Assembly: GCA_030550555.1 (NCBI GenBank)
Contig: JAUQPD010000014.1
Coordinates: forward strand, 1 to 64,000
Direction: 5' to 3'
Origin: Thermodesulfobacteriota bacterium
GTDB taxonomy: Bacteria; Desulfobacterota; Thermodesulfobacteria; Thermodesulfobacteriales; Thermodesulfobacteriaceae
Length of the DNA: 64,000 bases
The translations under genes were made by a program, and so were the position numbers. The notes beneath the pieces are model-generated. The model made no database searches, was not told the DNA's origin, and saw nothing but the letters and a program-made list of their open reading frames with translations. Positions 42,399 to 51,938 of this stretch are shown here, one piece after another (the stretch's first letter is position 1; the number at the start of each line of letters is the position of its first letter).

Positions 42399-42535
42399 AT
42401 GAAAAATGATCAAAAAAAAAGAGGGTAAAGGTTATGTGGCAGAGTACCCTGTGTTTACTGAATGTATACGAAAGGTAAAACACTTAGTGAGGTTTTAAAA
42501 ATATTTGGAAAGTGATTTAGCTCTATCTCAAAGTT
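42399..42535 (+). pseudogene. Decayed HicB-like antitoxin fragment
   Basis: Between the sulfite reductase operon and tRNA-Thr the 374-bp gap has no intact gene. At 42406 a short frame reads IKKKEGKGYVAEYPVFTECIRK, matching the HicB start (GGYVAxxPDLPGCxxxG). One base shift continues as GKTLSEVLK, the HicB follow-on motif. A further shift gives LESDLALSQ, then similarity is lost. No HicA is present. The rest of the gap (42536-42716) holds only a short open stretch near 42590-42675 with no recognisable product. Confidence 0.5.
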
Positions 42536-42716
42536 TGTGGCACAAATTGGAAAAAAACAAATAACTCCAAATTATTTCTAATCACAAAGTAATAAGCAAA
42601 GGTCTTAAAGGGAAATTAATTGAGGATGCAAACATATATTTGGGGGATTTTCTTGAGGTTTTATGTGAATTTTAGTTACTAATGTTTATTCTGAAACTCA
42701 TTAAGTGCTATAGGAG

Positions 42717-42788
42717 AGCCGGCGGTGGGGGTCGAACCCACGACCTGTGGATTACGAATCCACTGCTCTGCCTCTGAGCTACGCCGGC
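42717..42788 (-). tRNA. tRNA-Thr (anticodon CGT)
   Basis: A 72-nt cloverleaf on the minus strand: acceptor GCCGGCG/CGCCGGC (seven perfect pairs), D arm GCTCAGAGGCAGAGC, anticodon stem GTGGA/TCCAC with loop TTCGTAA and anticodon CGT, T loop TTCGACC. Discriminator T; no encoded CCA. Confidence 0.96.
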
Positions 42789-42817
42789 AAGATTGACCTT
42801 TCCGTTTTAATTTAATC

Positions 42818-44320
42818 CTAAATTCTAGGCCCTTCAAGGACCTTCTTTCGACTAACCACTGCAAGGGCCATGAGAAACACAAGAAAGATAAGGATAAATA
42901 AGCGCGCCATCCATTTATATGGATCAGTCTCTTGCAAAACATCTAATATCTTCTCACTAAACCAAAAATATCCAATAAAAATAATAAAAAGAGGTGAAAC
43001 TATGCCAATTATGTAGACAAATAATTTAGGAAATCTAATTGAAGTATCACTTGTTAATTCTCTATAGAAATTGTCAACTCCAAATACCCAAACAAAAACA
43101 ATAATCTCTATAAGAGCAAAAAGTAAAAGAAAAACTGCACCAGCCCAAAAATCGAGTTCGTCCAAAAAATTAGGAACAAAGGCACAAAGATGAGCTCCGA
43201 GTATAACAATTAACATACTAACTGTAACTGCCTTGGTATGACTCCACTTCATTTCATCTTCAAAAAAGGCCACAAGAGGCTGGATTAAAGCAAGAGATGA
43301 AGTAAGAGCAGCAATAAAAAGAAGCATAAACCAGAAGAATGAAATTATCTGACCAAAAGGAAGACTCATCAAAATGGCTGGCATGGTCATAAACCCTAGT
43401 CTAAAGGTCCCTTCTTTTGCAAGTTCGGGCACTGCAAGGGCTCCGAAAATGGCAAAGGCAGCAGGTATGGCAATACTTGCTCCAATAATAACCTCTACAA
43501 ACTCATTTATTCCAGCTGTAAAGAGCCCTGCCTTTACTACATCCTCCTTGGGTTTAACATAGCTCGCATAGGTAGCAATTGCTCCCATCCCCAAAGACAA
43601 GGTGAAGAAGATCTGGCCTGAAGCCTCAATCCAGACATTAGGATCCCTTATCCCAGAAAAATTTAGGTTATATATAAACTTCAAGCCTTCAAGCCCTCTT
43701 CCATCATTAATTGAAAGAGAGACTATCCCCAGAAAAATTCCCATCACTATTAGAGCAGGCATTGCTATCTTGGCAGTAATCTCAATCCCTCGTGCAACTC
43801 CTCTCTGGAGGATAATCCAATTTATTGCAAGAGTAATCCAAAAGAAAATTCCAGCCCAAATAGATGGTGCTGTGTAGTTCCTGAAAAAGGATACATAAGG
43901 CTCCATAGCTGTCTTAGGGTCTGATGAATTTACAGGTTCTGGAATGGCACCCAAGAGAGAGAAAACCGCAAATCCAAGGGTCCAAGATTCTATCCATAGA
44001 TAGTACATAACAATGAGGACAGGAATGGCCACCCCGATTGACCCAAGAGCCCTTGCCCAACTTGCCTGATTGAAGAAAAGGCCAATAATTCCTGTCATGG
44101 AACCATGACCTCTTTTTCCTGCATATCTTCCAATAACCCACTCAAGAAGCATCACAGGAAGTCCAAGCAGTATGAGAGAAATAAAGTAGGGCACCATAAA
44201 GGCCCCGCCACCATAAAGGGCAGCCTTTGAGGGAAAACGAAGAAGATTCCCTAACCCAACTGCATTACCCGCAGCTGCGAGAATTAGACCAATTTTGGTT
44301 GCCCAGTGCTCCCTGTTCAT
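42818..44320 (-). CDS. Neurotransmitter:sodium symporter (SNF) family transporter
   Basis: A 500-residue, 11-12-helix LeuT-fold protein that imports amino acids or similar solutes with Na+. The sodium/substrate site helix reads KIGLILAAAGNAVGLGNLLRFPSKAALYGGGAF (non-helical breaks at GNAVGLGN), as in LeuT. Other segments match: helix 6 (FFTLSLGMGAIATYASY) and helix 8 (LFIAALTSSLALIQPLVAFFED). The substrate is not predictable. It overlaps the upstream flavin oxidoreductase gene by 4 bp. The C-terminal tail after helix 12 is short. Confidence 0.93.
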   Translation of the reverse strand: MNREHWATKIGLILAAAGNAVGLGNLLRFPSKAALYGGGAFMVPYFISLILLGLPVMLLEWVIGRYAGKRGHGSMTGIIGLFFNQASWARALGSIGVAIPVLIVMYYLWIESWTLGFAVFSLLGAIPEPVNSSDPKTAMEPYVSFFRNYTAPSIWAGIFFWITLAINWIILQRGVARGIEITAKIAMPALIVMGIFLGIVSLSINDGRGLEGLKFIYNLNFSGIRDPNVWIEASGQIFFTLSLGMGAIATYASYVKPKEDVVKAGLFTAGINEFVEVIIGASIAIPAAFAIFGALAVPELAKEGTFRLGFMTMPAILMSLPFGQIISFFWFMLLFIAALTSSLALIQPLVAFFEDEMKWSHTKAVTVSMLIVILGAHLCAFVPNFLDELDFWAGAVFLLLFALIEIIVFVWVFGVDNFYRELTSDTSIRFPKLFVYIIGIVSPLFIIFIGYFWFSEKILDVLQETDPYKWMARLFILIFLVFLMALAVVSRKKVLEGPRI

Positions 44321-45288
44321 CTTTGCGAAAGATACTTTTCCTGAATTCTCTTAATTATAATATGAGCGGTGTTGAATGCAAGCTGAATTGTTCCTTTAGG
44401 AACTGCAATATCTCCAGCTAAAAACACTCCTGGAAGATTAGTCTCATAGTATTCATCAACAATTGGCCTATCCTCTGCATCAAATTCAACTCCAATATAT
44501 TTTAAAAAACCCTTAGGTGTACTTCCTCCAAGACAATAATATACATAATCAAAAGTATCTACTCTACCTTCTTTAAAGCAAACCTTCACGCGTCCATCTT
44601 CGTTAGCCTCTAATTTCTCTATATCAGTAGCTAAGAGTAATTTTATTTTTCCTTCAGTTACCTTTTCTTCCAAAATTTTCAGATTAATAGGATTTATACG
44701 AAAGAACTGAGGCCTTCTATAGGAAATATACACTTCGCAGTTTTTACATAAAAAACAGGCTACTTCACAGGCGGTATCGCCTCCTCCTACAACAAGAACT
44801 TTGCCACCTACTGGACAAATATGAGGAGGCTCAAAAAAGACTCTGTCTTTAACTTCTTTAGGTATGGGATAATCCGGCTTTTTTGGTTTTCCAAAAATTC
44901 CTATAGCAATAATAACAAAGTCAGCACATACCTGAGGAGTACCATTTACAGTTAACTCATACCCTGTCTCGACTTTTTTGATATAATTGACCTCACAGTT
45001 TAACCTAACATCAAGACTATACTCTTCTACCCATCTTTGCATTCTTTCAAGAAAGGCTTCCTTAGATTCAGTCTCGAATCGACAGACACCAATAGGTGCA
45101 ACCTCAATACCCTGATAGACAGCATCTACTCGTTTTCCAGGACGAAAGAGGCGAACAACAGTATCACAAATGTGGGAAGCCTTCTCAAAGATGACAACAG
45201 GCTCTATTTGGGCAATCTTTGCCTCTATCCCGCAGGCTATACCTGCAGGACCAGCACCGACTATGGCAAGCTTTACTCTCTCCATCAC
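44317..45288 (-). CDS. FAD/NAD(P)-dependent thioredoxin-reductase-like oxidoreductase (YpdA-like)
   Basis: A 323-residue two-dinucleotide-binding flavoprotein. FAD site LAIVGAGPAGIACGIEA at the N-terminus, NAD(P) site VLVVGGGDTACEVACFL, and the C-terminal FAD motif VFLAGDIAVPKGTIQLAF. The redox CxxC of thioredoxin reductase is absent from the NADPH domain. The layout with NADPH-domain residues and no CxxC matches the YpdA/ferredoxin-NADP reductase-like group, which reduce low-molecular-weight disulfides or act with other partners. No bacillithiol genes are nearby, so the substrate is unknown. It overlaps the SNF transporter gene by 4 bp and follows galE by 8 bp. Confidence 0.8.
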   Translation of the reverse strand: MMERVKLAIVGAGPAGIACGIEAKIAQIEPVVIFEKASHICDTVVRLFRPGKRVDAVYQGIEVAPIGVCRFETESKEAFLERMQRWVEEYSLDVRLNCEVNYIKKVETGYELTVNGTPQVCADFVIIAIGIFGKPKKPDYPIPKEVKDRVFFEPPHICPVGGKVLVVGGGDTACEVACFLCKNCEVYISYRRPQFFRINPINLKILEEKVTEGKIKLLLATDIEKLEANEDGRVKVCFKEGRVDTFDYVYYCLGGSTPKGFLKYIGVEFDAEDRPIVDEYYETNLPGVFLAGDIAVPKGTIQLAFNTAHIIIKRIQEKYLSQR

Positions 45289-45296
45289 AACTACCT

Positions 45297-46343
<1,047 letters not shown>

Positions 46344-46407
46344 CTAGTTTCTCTACAGTTGATAACATATTTTAATTTTTTTTCAACGTGTTAGAATAGA
46401 ATTGCAC

Positions 46408-48081
46408 ATGCTTGGTGAGAACAAAATTTGGCTTCTCAAGCCCCCTCCTCGTGATCTCCTCTACTACTTCTTAAGAGAAGGTGGTTTTACTCCTCTTGTA
46501 TCTCAGATCCTAATTAATAAGGGATTTCAAAGTGTAGAATCTGCCTATGCCTTTCTTTTCCCAAGACTCTCTGATCTTGCTGATCCCTTTGAAATTCCCA
46601 ATATGAATAAAGCAGTAGAGCGTATAGCTGAGGCTGTCTCTAAAGGGGAGAGAATCGGAATCTATGGCGATTCAGATGTAGACGGGGTTTTCGGAAGCTA
46701 TGTTCTCTACGATTTTCTCTCCAAGATAACTGACAGAACCCCCTTCGTCTGCATACCTGACAAGAACTCGGAGGGATATGGGTTTCATGCTAAGTATTTG
46801 CCTCTCTTCAAAGAGGAGGGAGTCAAACTCCTCCTTACTGTGGATGTGGGCATATCAGCTAAGGACACTGTCAGGCAAGCAAAAGAGCTTGGTCTTGAGG
46901 TCATCATTACTGACCATCATGAAGTAGGCTCTCTTCCTGAGACCCTTGTAGTCACAGGAAAGCTCTGTCCTCAAGATTCGCCTTTTTATTTCCTTTCTGG
47001 CACTGGTGTTGCTTTCACCTTGGTAAGAGCTCTAAGAAGCTACCTATTTCACAGGAACTTCTTTGGAAATCTAGCTCCTCCAAATTTGAAGAAGTATTTG
47101 GAGCTTGTTGCCATTGCTACTCTTGCAGACATGGTTCCCCTTATTGGAGAAAATCGGATCTTAACCTATTTTGGATTTCGAGAACTTGCTGACCCCAATC
47201 ATCCACTTCTGAAGATCTTAATAAAAGGGCTTGGCCTCAGATCTCCCCTCTCTGAGGAGGATTTAAATTTTAAAATTATCCCCAGACTGAATACATTGGG
47301 TAGAATGGGAAGAGGACAGGAGCTTTTTAATCTTCTTGCAGAGATCCATAGATATGGAGAACAAGCCTTTTACCTCATTGAGGAGCTATATAATCAAAGG
47401 CAGGAACTTGAGAGTGAAATTTGGGATAGAATTGACCGTGCTCTTCAAATCGATCCTCAAGAGCCTGTAATTTGTCTTATTTTGGAGAACATACCGAGAG
47501 CAATGCTTGGATTGTTTGCTAACAGGTTGCGAGGAAAATACGGAAAACCTACTTTAGTTATAAGCATAGAAAATGGAATAGCCTATGGTTCAGGGAGAAG
47601 TCCTGAGCAAATCGATTTTTTGGACTTTCTCCTTGAGCATAGGGATCTCTTCTGTGAGATCGGGGGACACAAAAAGGCCTTTGGATTCCAAATCCCAGTT
47701 GTTAACTTAGAACTCTTGAGGGAGAGGCTCAAAAATCTCAATATATTATCCCAACTAAAGGAGCAAGTTCTCTATCTTGATGCTGAGACACGAATTTCTG
47801 AACTTCTCCTTGAGGAAAATGTACAGGTCCTTCAAGCTTTACCCCCTTATGGAACCTGCCATGATCCACCTCTGATAGCTCTAAAGGGTTTTGAAGTAAA
47901 GAGCTGTGAATATCTAAAAGAGCGACACACAAAATTTCTCCTTAAAGAGGGGTCTTATGAAATCTTTGCCCTCTATTTTAATAAGATTTGCCACAGGACT
48001 ATTAGACTTCTTGTTGGGGCTCCTATTATCAATTCCTTTTCAGGAAAACTTGAGATTCGAATAGAGGATGTCAGACTTTAA
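46408..48081 (+). CDS. recJ: Single-stranded-DNA exonuclease RecJ
   Basis: A 5'-3' single-strand exonuclease of recombination and repair, 557 residues from the ATG at 46408. DHH-family motifs: IYGDSDVDGVFGSYVL (motif I, here D-S-D-V-D-G), TVDVGISA, IITDHHEVG (motif III), GTGVAFTLVRAL, TLADMVPLIGENR, and the DHHA1 GSGRSP/GGHKKAFGF region. The C-terminal OB fold follows to residue 555. It overlaps the dGTPase start by 14 bp. A TTG at 46402 is a second start option. Confidence 0.93.
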   Translation: MLGENKIWLLKPPPRDLLYYFLREGGFTPLVSQILINKGFQSVESAYAFLFPRLSDLADPFEIPNMNKAVERIAEAVSKGERIGIYGDSDVDGVFGSYVLYDFLSKITDRTPFVCIPDKNSEGYGFHAKYLPLFKEEGVKLLLTVDVGISAKDTVRQAKELGLEVIITDHHEVGSLPETLVVTGKLCPQDSPFYFLSGTGVAFTLVRALRSYLFHRNFFGNLAPPNLKKYLELVAIATLADMVPLIGENRILTYFGFRELADPNHPLLKILIKGLGLRSPLSEEDLNFKIIPRLNTLGRMGRGQELFNLLAEIHRYGEQAFYLIEELYNQRQELESEIWDRIDRALQIDPQEPVICLILENIPRAMLGLFANRLRGKYGKPTLVISIENGIAYGSGRSPEQIDFLDFLLEHRDLFCEIGGHKKAFGFQIPVVNLELLRERLKNLNILSQLKEQVLYLDAETRISELLLEENVQVLQALPPYGTCHDPPLIALKGFEVKSCEYLKERHTKFLLKEGSYEIFALYFNKICHRTIRLLVGAPIINSFSGKLEIRIEDVRL

Positions 48082-49141
48082 ACTACTTAGAGAAATTAAG
48101 GAAGAAGAGGAATTTAAGTTTCTTGCACCTCAAGCAATTAAATCAAGACACTCTCGCGGGAGGCTGAGATTTGAACCAGAGTGTGATATTCGCACCGCCT
48201 TTGAGAGGGATAGAGATAGAATTATTCACTCTAAGGCCTTTAGAAGACTGAAACATAAAACTCAGGTATTTCTTGCTCCAAGAGGGGATCACTATAGGAC
48301 ACGACTTACTCACACCCTTGAGGTTGCTCAAATAGCAAGAACCCTTGCAAGAGCCCTGCGGTTAAATGAGACTCTCACTGAGGCTATAGCTCTTGGACAT
48401 GATTTAGGCCACACCCCCTTTGGTCATGCTGGAGAAGAAGTGCTCAATGAAATACTTGAAGGAGGTTTCAGACACTATGAACAGAGCTTAAGGGTAGTAG
48501 ATTACCTTGAAAGGGATGGACAGGGTCTAAACCTAACCTGGGAAGTTAGATACGGAATTCTCAGACATTCAAAGGGAAAAGGCCCCATTGAGGTGGAAGC
48601 TACTGAGGAGCTCTTTCTCGAAGCCCAGATCGTGCGATACTCCGATATTATTGCCTATGTCAACCATGATATAGACGATGCCATTCGTGCAGGTATCATT
48701 AAAGTAGAGGACCTTCCCTATGAAGTAAAAAAGACCTTAGGAGTAACCCACGGTGAGAGAATTGACACACTTATAAAAAGCATTCTAAAAGCTACAACAG
48801 AATCTAACCTTCAAAAAATTACGATGGAGTCTGAGAAGCTCAAGGCCCTTGAAACATTAAGGGAGTTTCTCTTTGAGAGGATCTACTTTTCAAAGATTGT
48901 GAGAAAGGAATTTGATAGGGCCAAAAAGCTTCTCTATTCTCTTTTTGAGTTTTACGACAAAAATTTTGACGATGTTGAGTATTTGAGGAGGGCAAGACAG
49001 CTTTTTCCGAACGAGAGCAAGGCAAGACTTATTGCGGACTACATTTCAGGCATGACGGATCGTTTTGCCATTTATGAGTATTTAGAGCATTTTATTCCAA
49101 AGCCCTGGGGTAGAACCCATTTTGAGGAGGTGATCATCTGA
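48068..49141 (+). CDS. dgt: Deoxyguanosinetriphosphate triphosphohydrolase-like HD protein
   Basis: The 357-residue HD enzyme removes triphosphate from dNTPs to control pools. Present are RDRIIHSKAFRRLKHKTQVF, RTRLTHTLEVAQIARTLAR (His of HD motif), and GHDLGHTPFGHAGEEVL (HD plus extra ligands), then SDIIAYVNHDIDDAIRAG. Length suits the shorter dGTPase-like (type 2) group. It overlaps recJ (14 bp) and shares a base with the next start, forming a recJ-dgt-formyltransferase-cpoB run. Confidence 0.93.
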   Translation: MSDFKLLREIKEEEEFKFLAPQAIKSRHSRGRLRFEPECDIRTAFERDRDRIIHSKAFRRLKHKTQVFLAPRGDHYRTRLTHTLEVAQIARTLARALRLNETLTEAIALGHDLGHTPFGHAGEEVLNEILEGGFRHYEQSLRVVDYLERDGQGLNLTWEVRYGILRHSKGKGPIEVEATEELFLEAQIVRYSDIIAYVNHDIDDAIRAGIIKVEDLPYEVKKTLGVTHGERIDTLIKSILKATTESNLQKITMESEKLKALETLREFLFERIYFSKIVRKEFDRAKKLLYSLFEFYDKNFDDVEYLRRARQLFPNESKARLIADYISGMTDRFAIYEYLEHFIPKPWGRTHFEEVII

Positions 49142-49932
49142 TGAAAAAGATTGGTTGGTTTACCACTGCAAGAGATGAGCCTGCTCTGTCCCTTCTTAGG
49201 ATAGTTCACGAAAAAATAAGGGATCGTTTTATCCCTTTAGAGATTGCCTATGTGTTTGTCAGCAAAGATAAGGGGGAATCCCCTATCTCAGATAAACTCA
49301 TCGATTATGTAGAAGAAGAGATGAAGATTCCTGTTATAACCTTTTCAGCTCTAAGGTTTGAAAGCCACCTAAGAAAACACGACCTTGAGACATGGAGAGA
49401 GCTCTATCACAAGGAGATACTTAAAAGGCTTCCAGTTGAAGTGGATTTTGGGATGCTTGCAGGTTACATGTGGATTGTGTCATCAGAGTTTTGCGAAAAG
49501 ATCCCTCTACTTAATCTTCATCCTGCTCTCCCTGGTGGTCCCAAAGGGACATGGCAAGAGGTTATTTGGCAACTCATAAGTGCAAGAAGTAGAGAAACAG
49601 GTGTAATGATTCATAGGGCAACTTCTGAGCTTGATGAAGGCCCACCTCTCACATATGTACGCTTCTCTATTTATACGGAAGAAACAATACCTCTATGGGA
49701 AGAGACCGAAAAAATCCTATTACGCTATCATTTAAAAGGGCTTAAGGAACGAGAAGGAGAGAAAAATTTGCTTTTCAGGAAAATTCGAGAGGAAGGAATA
49801 AAAAGAGAGCTCCCCCTCATTGTTCTTACTCTGAAATATTTTGCGGAAGACAGAATCAACTGGTATAATGAAAATCTACCCCTTGACTTAACACCAGAGG
49901 TTGAAGCCTATCTACACAAAGGAGGGTTTTAA
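49141..49932 (+). CDS. PurN-like formyltransferase family protein
   Basis: A 263-residue protein of the formyltransferase fold. The hallmark NLHPALPGGPKG loop with catalytic Asn and His is present, and an Asp-Glu in ATSELDEGPPL completes the N-H-D triad. The N-terminal Rossmann strands (KKIGWFTTARDEPAL; LEIAYVFVSKDKG) differ from canonical PurN, and the protein is longer (263 vs about 200). So it is a divergent relative that may formylate another amine. The acceptor is unknown. It sits between dgt and cpoB with 1-bp and 2-bp spacings. Confidence 0.75.
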   Translation: MKKIGWFTTARDEPALSLLRIVHEKIRDRFIPLEIAYVFVSKDKGESPISDKLIDYVEEEMKIPVITFSALRFESHLRKHDLETWRELYHKEILKRLPVEVDFGMLAGYMWIVSSEFCEKIPLLNLHPALPGGPKGTWQEVIWQLISARSRETGVMIHRATSELDEGPPLTYVRFSIYTEETIPLWEETEKILLRYHLKGLKEREGEKNLLFRKIREEGIKRELPLIVLTLKYFAEDRINWYNENLPLDLTPEVEAYLHKGGF

Positions 49933-49934
49933 AG

Positions 49935-50876
49935 ATGATAAAGAAATATGTCAAGAAAATTAGTATTTGTATCTTTGCGATATTAGTTTCTGGTTGTGCA
50001 GTCCTTCAGGATGATGAAATTTCTTCTCTAAAAATTAAGGTTCTTAATCTCGAGACCCTTCAGAGGAGGCAAGAAAGTAGACTTGATGAACTTGAAAGGA
50101 AAGTTGACAGGTTGGAGGCTCAATTAAGGAAGGAGCTTGGCGAAAAGTTTATTCAGGCTCAGAGCAAAATGATTGCTGAAATAGAAGAAACTAAAAGGGA
50201 GATTGCTCTTCTCTCAGGCAAAATCGAGGAATTACACCTGCAGAGGGAAGCAGAAGGAAGGGCTCTCAGAAAGGGCTTTGAAGAGATTAATCTCAGACTT
50301 GACACCTTGGATGTGAAAATTCGATCCCTTGAAAACGAGATGGGAAATCTAACTGCTAGGCTGAAAGAGCTCTCAAGAATGGAAATAAATGGAACTCAAC
50401 AAACACCTGGACCTTCACAATTACTCCAGAATGGCCCTATTCAGAATGGAACTACACCTTCTCCTATAGCCTCAAAACCAGCTCAGATACAAGAACCACC
50501 TCTTAAGGAAGAAGACTATTACAAGAGGGCCTTTCAACTTTATGAGAGGGGAGATCTTAAAGGCGCAAAAGCTCTGTTTGAGGAATATTTGAAAAAATTT
50601 CCTAAAGGTAAATGGGTAGGTCAGACCTACTTCTACCTTGGAGAAATTGCCTTCAAGGAAAAGGACTATGAGACAGCTATCCTTGAATATCAAAAACTCA
50701 TCGATATGCCTGGAGCCAATCCTTTAAAGCCAAGAGCCATGCTGAGACAAGCTGATGCCTTCCTTGCACTCAAGGATAGAAAAGCTGCAGAAATCCTTTA
50801 CAGAAGAATAATAAAAACCTATCCAGGAACCAAGGAGGCTAAAGAAGCTGAAGCAAAGTTAAGGGCTCTCCGGTAA
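49935..50876 (+). CDS. cpoB: Tol-Pal associated TPR lipoprotein, CpoB/YbgF-like
   Basis: The 313-residue protein has a signal with a lipobox-like ILVSGC at Cys21, a coiled coil (residues about 30-150, SSLKIKVLNLETLQRRQESR and heptads through EINLRLDTLDVKIRSL), a flexible Pro/Gln/Asn linker, and three C-terminal TPR repeats (YYKRAFQLYERGDLKGAKAL onwards). CpoB links cell division and outer-membrane constriction via TolA. Lipidation is unusual for CpoB, but similar proteins occur in Desulfobacterota. tol-pal genes are not adjacent. It ends the recJ run. Confidence 0.82.
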   Translation: MIKKYVKKISICIFAILVSGCAVLQDDEISSLKIKVLNLETLQRRQESRLDELERKVDRLEAQLRKELGEKFIQAQSKMIAEIEETKREIALLSGKIEELHLQREAEGRALRKGFEEINLRLDTLDVKIRSLENEMGNLTARLKELSRMEINGTQQTPGPSQLLQNGPIQNGTTPSPIASKPAQIQEPPLKEEDYYKRAFQLYERGDLKGAKALFEEYLKKFPKGKWVGQTYFYLGEIAFKEKDYETAILEYQKLIDMPGANPLKPRAMLRQADAFLALKDRKAAEILYRRIIKTYPGTKEAKEAEAKLRALR

Positions 50877-50888
50877 ATTAACAGGGCC

Positions 50889-51380
50889 TTACATTCCCTC
50901 TACAACTTCCTCCTCCTCTGGCTTCAATAACCCTGCTCTATAAGGGTTAATGGTAACCACAGGTATTGGTGAGTTTTTGACGACTCCTTCTGCAACACTT
51001 CCAAAAAGGATCTTATCAAGCCCTTTCCTTCCGTGAGTTCCCATTATAATAAGATCAACTCCTTTTTCCTGGGCAATCTTAATGAGAGTTTCCACTACAT
51101 CTCCTTTCTCAAGGACAAACTCTACATTTGGATAATCTGAAAAATGTTCCTTTAGAAAATCCTCCATTGACTTTTTAGCACCTTCAAAGAGAGTCATCTC
51201 TAACTCAGCAAGGGTCTTTACATCAACGTAAATGCCTTCGTAGGTGCTCAAATCTTCAAGGACATATGCCACAAGGATTTGAGCATTAATTTTTCTTGCA
51301 AAATCCTTTGCCCACTTGGCAACAACTGGAGCTACATCGGAAAAATCAATAGGAACCATAATTTTTCTTATTTCACCCAT
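50889..51380 (-). CDS. Universal stress protein (ATP-binding type)
   Basis: A 163-residue UspA-fold protein. The ATP-binding motif is visible as IIMGTHGRKGLDKILFGSVAEGVVKN (G-2x-G-9x-G-S), preceded by Asp in MVPIDFSDVAPVVAKWAKDF. The start ATG at 51380 has AGGAGGTG directly upstream; a GTG at 51386 would lie on that site. It is monocistronic. The role is survival under stress or energy signalling, not resolvable from sequence. Confidence 0.9.
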   Translation of the reverse strand: MGEIRKIMVPIDFSDVAPVVAKWAKDFARKINAQILVAYVLEDLSTYEGIYVDVKTLAELEMTLFEGAKKSMEDFLKEHFSDYPNVEFVLEKGDVVETLIKIAQEKGVDLIIMGTHGRKGLDKILFGSVAEGVVKNSPIPVVTINPYRAGLLKPEEEEVVEGM

Positions 51381-51479
51381 AGACACCTCCTGCCATTTTT
51401 ATATTCTTAATTTTTATATATCTATAAACAAATTGAAAGTCAAGACTTGATTTTTGACCTTATATGAATTTGTATTTGA

Positions 51480-51938
51480 CTAAGTTATCAAATTGTAATA
51501 ATTTTTAAGAAGCCGTTGAAAAAGAGCACCAAGTTCTGGGTCTGAGAGTTGTTTACAATAGTCCATTAAGGCCTTCAAATCTTCTTTCCTAAAAGAGGTC
51601 CTATCAATCTTTGAACTCATTTTTAACTTCAACTTTTCCTCTTTCGTTGGTCTATAGATGAATTTAATTGTCCTTAGGGGAAATTTTGAGTTTTCAGGAA
51701 AAAGTCCCTTAAATTTCTCAAGAATTTTCAGGTAATTTGCTTGCATGTTTTGCAGTTCGTAGTGATCAGAAACCCCTATAATTAGGACCCCATTGTCTAC
51801 ATTAATAGGTCTAATCTTGTTTTCTTTTGCGGAAAACACCTGGTGCCAAACACTTTTGACCCAAAGAAAGATCTCAAGATTTTCTTTTATTTTGGGGGGA
51901 AGCTTAAGGGAGAGAGTTACTTTATTAAGAGATTCCAT
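51480..51938 (-). CDS. dciA: DUF721/DciA family protein
   Basis: A 152-residue protein with a DUF721-like core: WVKSVWHQVFSAKENKIRP and DNGVLIIGVSDHYELQNMQANYLKILEKFKGLFP. DciA-type proteins load the replicative helicase DnaB in bacteria without DnaC/DnaI, and the N-terminal part fits. The C-terminal 50 residues are less conserved. It overlaps the phosphomannomutase start region by 14 bp. Assignment to DciA function, as opposed to a relative, is tentative. Confidence 0.68.
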   Translation of the reverse strand: MESLNKVTLSLKLPPKIKENLEIFLWVKSVWHQVFSAKENKIRPINVDNGVLIIGVSDHYELQNMQANYLKILEKFKGLFPENSKFPLRTIKFIYRPTKEEKLKLKMSSKIDRTSFRKEDLKALMDYCKQLSDPELGALFQRLLKNYYNLIT

